DNA of 55,915 bases from Burkholderiales bacterium (GTDB taxonomy: Bacteria > Pseudomonadota > Gammaproteobacteria > Burkholderiales > Burkholderiaceae_C): positions 1 through 55,915 of the forward strand of contig JABEVE010000010.1 in the NCBI GenBank assembly GCA_013044035.1, in the 5' to 3' direction. Position 1 is the stretch's first letter, and the number at the start of each line of letters is the position of its first letter. The notes under the pieces are model-generated. The model was not told the origin of the DNA. It saw nothing but the letters and a program-made list of their open reading frames with translations, and ran no database searches. Positions 55,804 through 55,915 of this stretch are shown here, piece after piece. Made by a program: the position numbers and the translations under genes.

Positions 55804-55915
55804 ATGGACATGCATGTCGACCCAGCCATTGCGCATCTCAGCCAACAGCACGCCAACCACGACGCCACCCGCCGCACCCCGCCGATCGAGACCGATGCCG
55901 TCATCGTTGGAGCCG
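55804..55915 (+). CDS. N-terminus of a flavoprotein oxidoreductase (partial)
   Basis: An ATG 4 bp after the cobA stop opens a frame that reaches the window edge (37 codons). After about 30 polar residues it reads ETDAVIVGA, the start of an FAD-binding Rossmann motif (GxGxxG follows outside). In this operon position a ferredoxin-NADP reductase of the thioredoxin-reductase-like type would be logical, since no CysJ is present, but that is inference from context. Confidence 0.6.
   Translation, partial: MDMHVDPAIAHLSQQHANHDATRRTPPIETDAVIVGA

Overview
The window is a compact, GC-rich stretch of a Gram-negative chromosome from a betaproteobacterium, most likely order Burkholderiales. The pointers are a DUF3460-scpA-panB-panC block, a cysI-DUF934-cysH-cysD-cysN-cobA block, a Kdo-hydroxylase/heptosyltransferase pair (lipid A core), DUF1841, and xdhA/xdhB/xdhC beside a BMP-type nucleoside ABC transporter. 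The genus cannot be fixed from sequence alone. I saw no rRNA, tRNA, CRISPR array, insertion sequence or prophage. No gene-free stretch exceeds 300 bases; the longest is 20356-20642.

Layout. 1-2355: the end of an unknown gene, a CAP-domain lipoprotein, and a globin-sensor/GGDEF protein with a degenerate active site. 2362-17535: a purine catabolism and uptake island. xdhA-xdhB-xdhC (xanthine dehydrogenase and its maturation factor) diverge from a LysR regulator, an NCS2 permease and guanine deaminase, followed by a four-gene ABC importer for nucleosides or purines and an adenine-deaminase-type enzyme. Adenine and guanine would be deaminated to hypoxanthine and xanthine, then oxidised by Xdh. 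A 12-bp motif centred on TGTATACA is shared by the xdhA/lysR and bmpA promoter regions. 17594-20355: DUF1841, a RutE-like nitroreductase, an orphan ParA ATPase and an Fnr-like regulator lacking one iron-sulfur cysteine. 20643-25231: de novo NAD synthesis (nadC, nadA, nadB) with an inositol-monophosphatase-family gene. 25436-29287: a class II aldolase/adducin protein, panC and panB (pantothenate), scpA and DUF3460. 29508-32667: an exported DUF1800/DUF1501 pair. 32709-34571: a heptosyltransferase behind a frameshifted Kdo hydroxylase. 34601-40006: metG, mrp/apbC and a long-chain acyl-CoA ligase. 40089-46544: a PAS-GGDEF-EAL protein, cca, and a LysR/MFS divergent pair. 46585-55915: a Rieske-FAD oxidoreductase diverging from a sulfur assimilation operon (TauE/SafE permease, cysI, DUF934, cysH, cysD, cysN, cobA, and the start of a flavoprotein).

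The sulfur operon forms one route: CysDN makes APS, CysH has the iron-sulfur cysteines of an APS reductase, CysI reduces sulfite, and CobA supplies the siroheme precursor. No cysC or cysJ is present.

Most notable observations: an in-frame 34-bp direct repeat in palindrome-rich sequence inside xdhA; the shared TGTATACA motif; a hairpin that would bury the panB Shine-Dalgarno sequence; a disrupted Kdo hydroxylase gene; a globin/GGDEF protein that has probably lost its enzymatic site but keeps an RxxD site; and several enzymes (XdhA, CysN, CobA, the GGDEF-EAL protein) carrying low-complexity insertions. No wholly new multigene system could be demonstrated.
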